Part shown: positions 12,052-12,820 of the stretch, in pieces
Numbering within the stretch: the first letter of the stretch is position 1
How the letters are laid out: the number at the start of each line of letters is the position of its first letter
Assembly: GCF_020216885.1 (NCBI RefSeq)
Contig: NZ_JAIWON010000120.1
Coordinates: forward strand, 1 to 12,820
Origin: Zymomonas sp.
Lineage (GTDB): Bacteria; Pseudomonadota; Alphaproteobacteria; Sphingomonadales; Sphingomonadaceae
Direction: 5' to 3'
DNA: 12,820 bases
Notes under the pieces: model-generated
What the model saw: the letters and a program-made list of their open reading frames with translations, nothing else
Told to the model about the DNA's origin: nothing
Databases searched by the model: none
Made by a program: the position numbers and the translations under genes

Positions 12052-12820
12052 GAAAAATGCGCCCAATCTGCTTCGCCTTTGAAAACATAGGTAGCGGGGC
12101 CTCGCATAATGATATGACCGTCGCTATTCTCGTCCAAAACAAGCCGGCCTCCGGGAAGGTCTATTTGGGTTTCACCGGAAACCAATCGCCGTCTTTTCGC
12201 GGCAACAAAGGTCGCACAAGCCCCCGTGCCACATGCGCGGGTTAGTCCGGCACCGCGCTCCCAGGTTCTCATCTTAAGATGGTTCTTGCCCGTAACCATG
12301 ACGATATTGACGTTAATCCGTTCAGGAAAAAGCGGGTCATGTTCGATGATATTACCTAATCTTTCAAAATCGACCGCATCGACATCATCAACCACAAAAA
12401 CCACATGAGGATTGCCCATATTGACAGCCGTTGGCTCTTTTAAATCTTCCCATGCCACAGGCAGCGAGAGCGTATCCATCGCATAGGCGAGGGGGATTTC
12501 CTGCCATGATAGGCGAGGTTTACCCATATCCACACAGGCACCTTCATCCGAAAGGCGCGCATCAAGCAAACCGGCGGCCGTGCTGATAATCACATCACGC
12601 CCCAAAAATACAGGGACGCAGCGCGTGGCATTTCCGCAGGCTTCAACCTCGGAACCATCTGCATTCCATATTTCCATAGAAACATCGGCCTGATTTTTGC
12701 CATTACCGATAATAATCAGCTGGTCACAACCGATGCCGGTATGACGATCGCTTAAAGCCTGCGCTAAGGCTGGATTCATTTTGATAGGATTGTTTCGGGC
12801 ATCAAGAACAATAAAATCGT
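12048..12820 (-). CDS. dapF: diaminopimelate epimerase (5' end outside window)
   Basis: Converts LL- to meso-diaminopimelate for lysine and peptidoglycan synthesis. The frame runs off the window, and the codons before the first visible ATG (12779) read DFIVLDARNNPIK, the usual N-terminus of DapF just after its GNDF start region. That ATG is therefore internal and only a few residues are missing. The two catalytic cysteines are visible in EACGNATRC and TRACGTGACATF. GIGCDQL, MEIWNADGSE and MGNPHVVF are further family marks. The stop overlaps the mtaB ATG (ATGA). The promoter lies outside the window. No damage is seen in the visible part. Confidence 0.96.
   Translation of the reverse strand, partial: DFIVLDARNNPIKMNPALAQALSDRHTGIGCDQLIIIGNGKNQADVSMEIWNADGSEVEACGNATRCVPVFLGRDVIISTAAGLLDARLSDEGACVDMGKPRLSWQEIPLAYAMDTLSLPVAWEDLKEPTAVNMGNPHVVFVVDDVDAVDFERLGNIIEHDPLFPERINVNIVMVTGKNHLKMRTWERGAGLTRACGTGACATFVAAKRRRLVSGETQIDLPGGRLVLDENSDGHIIMRGPATYVFKGEADWAHFS

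Noticed and set aside
1..12820. CRISPR arrays, insertion sequences, prophage genes, tRNA genes
   Set aside because: No regularly spaced repeats, transposase-like frames, terminal inverted repeats, phage genes or tRNA cloverleaf sequences were seen. The psp genes are host stress genes despite their name.

Overview
The window looks like chromosome of a sphingomonad-type alphaproteobacterium, most likely Zymomonas mobilis or a close relative. Evidence seen: moderate GC, alphaproteobacterial protein families (the zinc-knuckle J-protein, a short NG-only FtsY, a SufE with a companion periplasmic ORF), type-A RNase P RNA, and the order sodB-pspF-pspABC. The species name is inference. From memory only, this order matches the Z. 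mobilis ZM4 neighbourhood around ZMO1055-ZMO1070 (sodB ZMO1060, pspA ZMO1063); I could not check it.

Layout. (1) 1-827: 3' part of a c-di-GMP phosphodiesterase (EAL) gene, convergent with (2) a minus-strand pair, a GNAT acetyltransferase then the CCA-adding enzyme (2584 to 824). (3) 2585-2979: gene-free, AT-rich, with two head-to-head DnaA-box-like sites, a 17-bp palindrome and a direct repeat carrying GANTC sites. (4) folB (+), converging on sodB (-) across a strong hairpin terminator. (5) 4306-7752: phage-shock locus. The activator pspF is on minus. Divergent from it, behind a -24/-12 (sigma-54) promoter, is an operon of five genes: a secreted TonB-C-terminal-like protein, pspA, pspB, pspC and a small PspB-like membrane coiled-coil protein. 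(6) sufE with a start/stop-overlapping small exported protein resembling the SecD periplasmic head domain. (7) A minus-strand block: dapF (cut by the window end), mtaB and ftsY joined by ATGA overlaps, then rnpB, then a C-terminal J-domain protein.

How it works together. The psp block is the clearest system. PspF keeps the tryptophan that PspA uses to hold it inactive in E. coli, and the operon has a sigma-54 promoter with a candidate upstream activator site. Membrane-stress induction through PspA release is therefore the likely mode. Two members are not in the classical enterobacterial set: the periplasmic TonB-C-like first gene and the last small gene, whose C-terminal motif recurs in PspB and PspC. 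Together they suggest a lineage-specific extension of Psp sensing into the periplasm. The remaining genes are housekeeping: tRNA maturation (cca, rnpB, mtaB), folate (folB), lysine/peptidoglycan (dapF), protein targeting (ftsY), Fe-S assembly (sufE) and superoxide defence (sodB).
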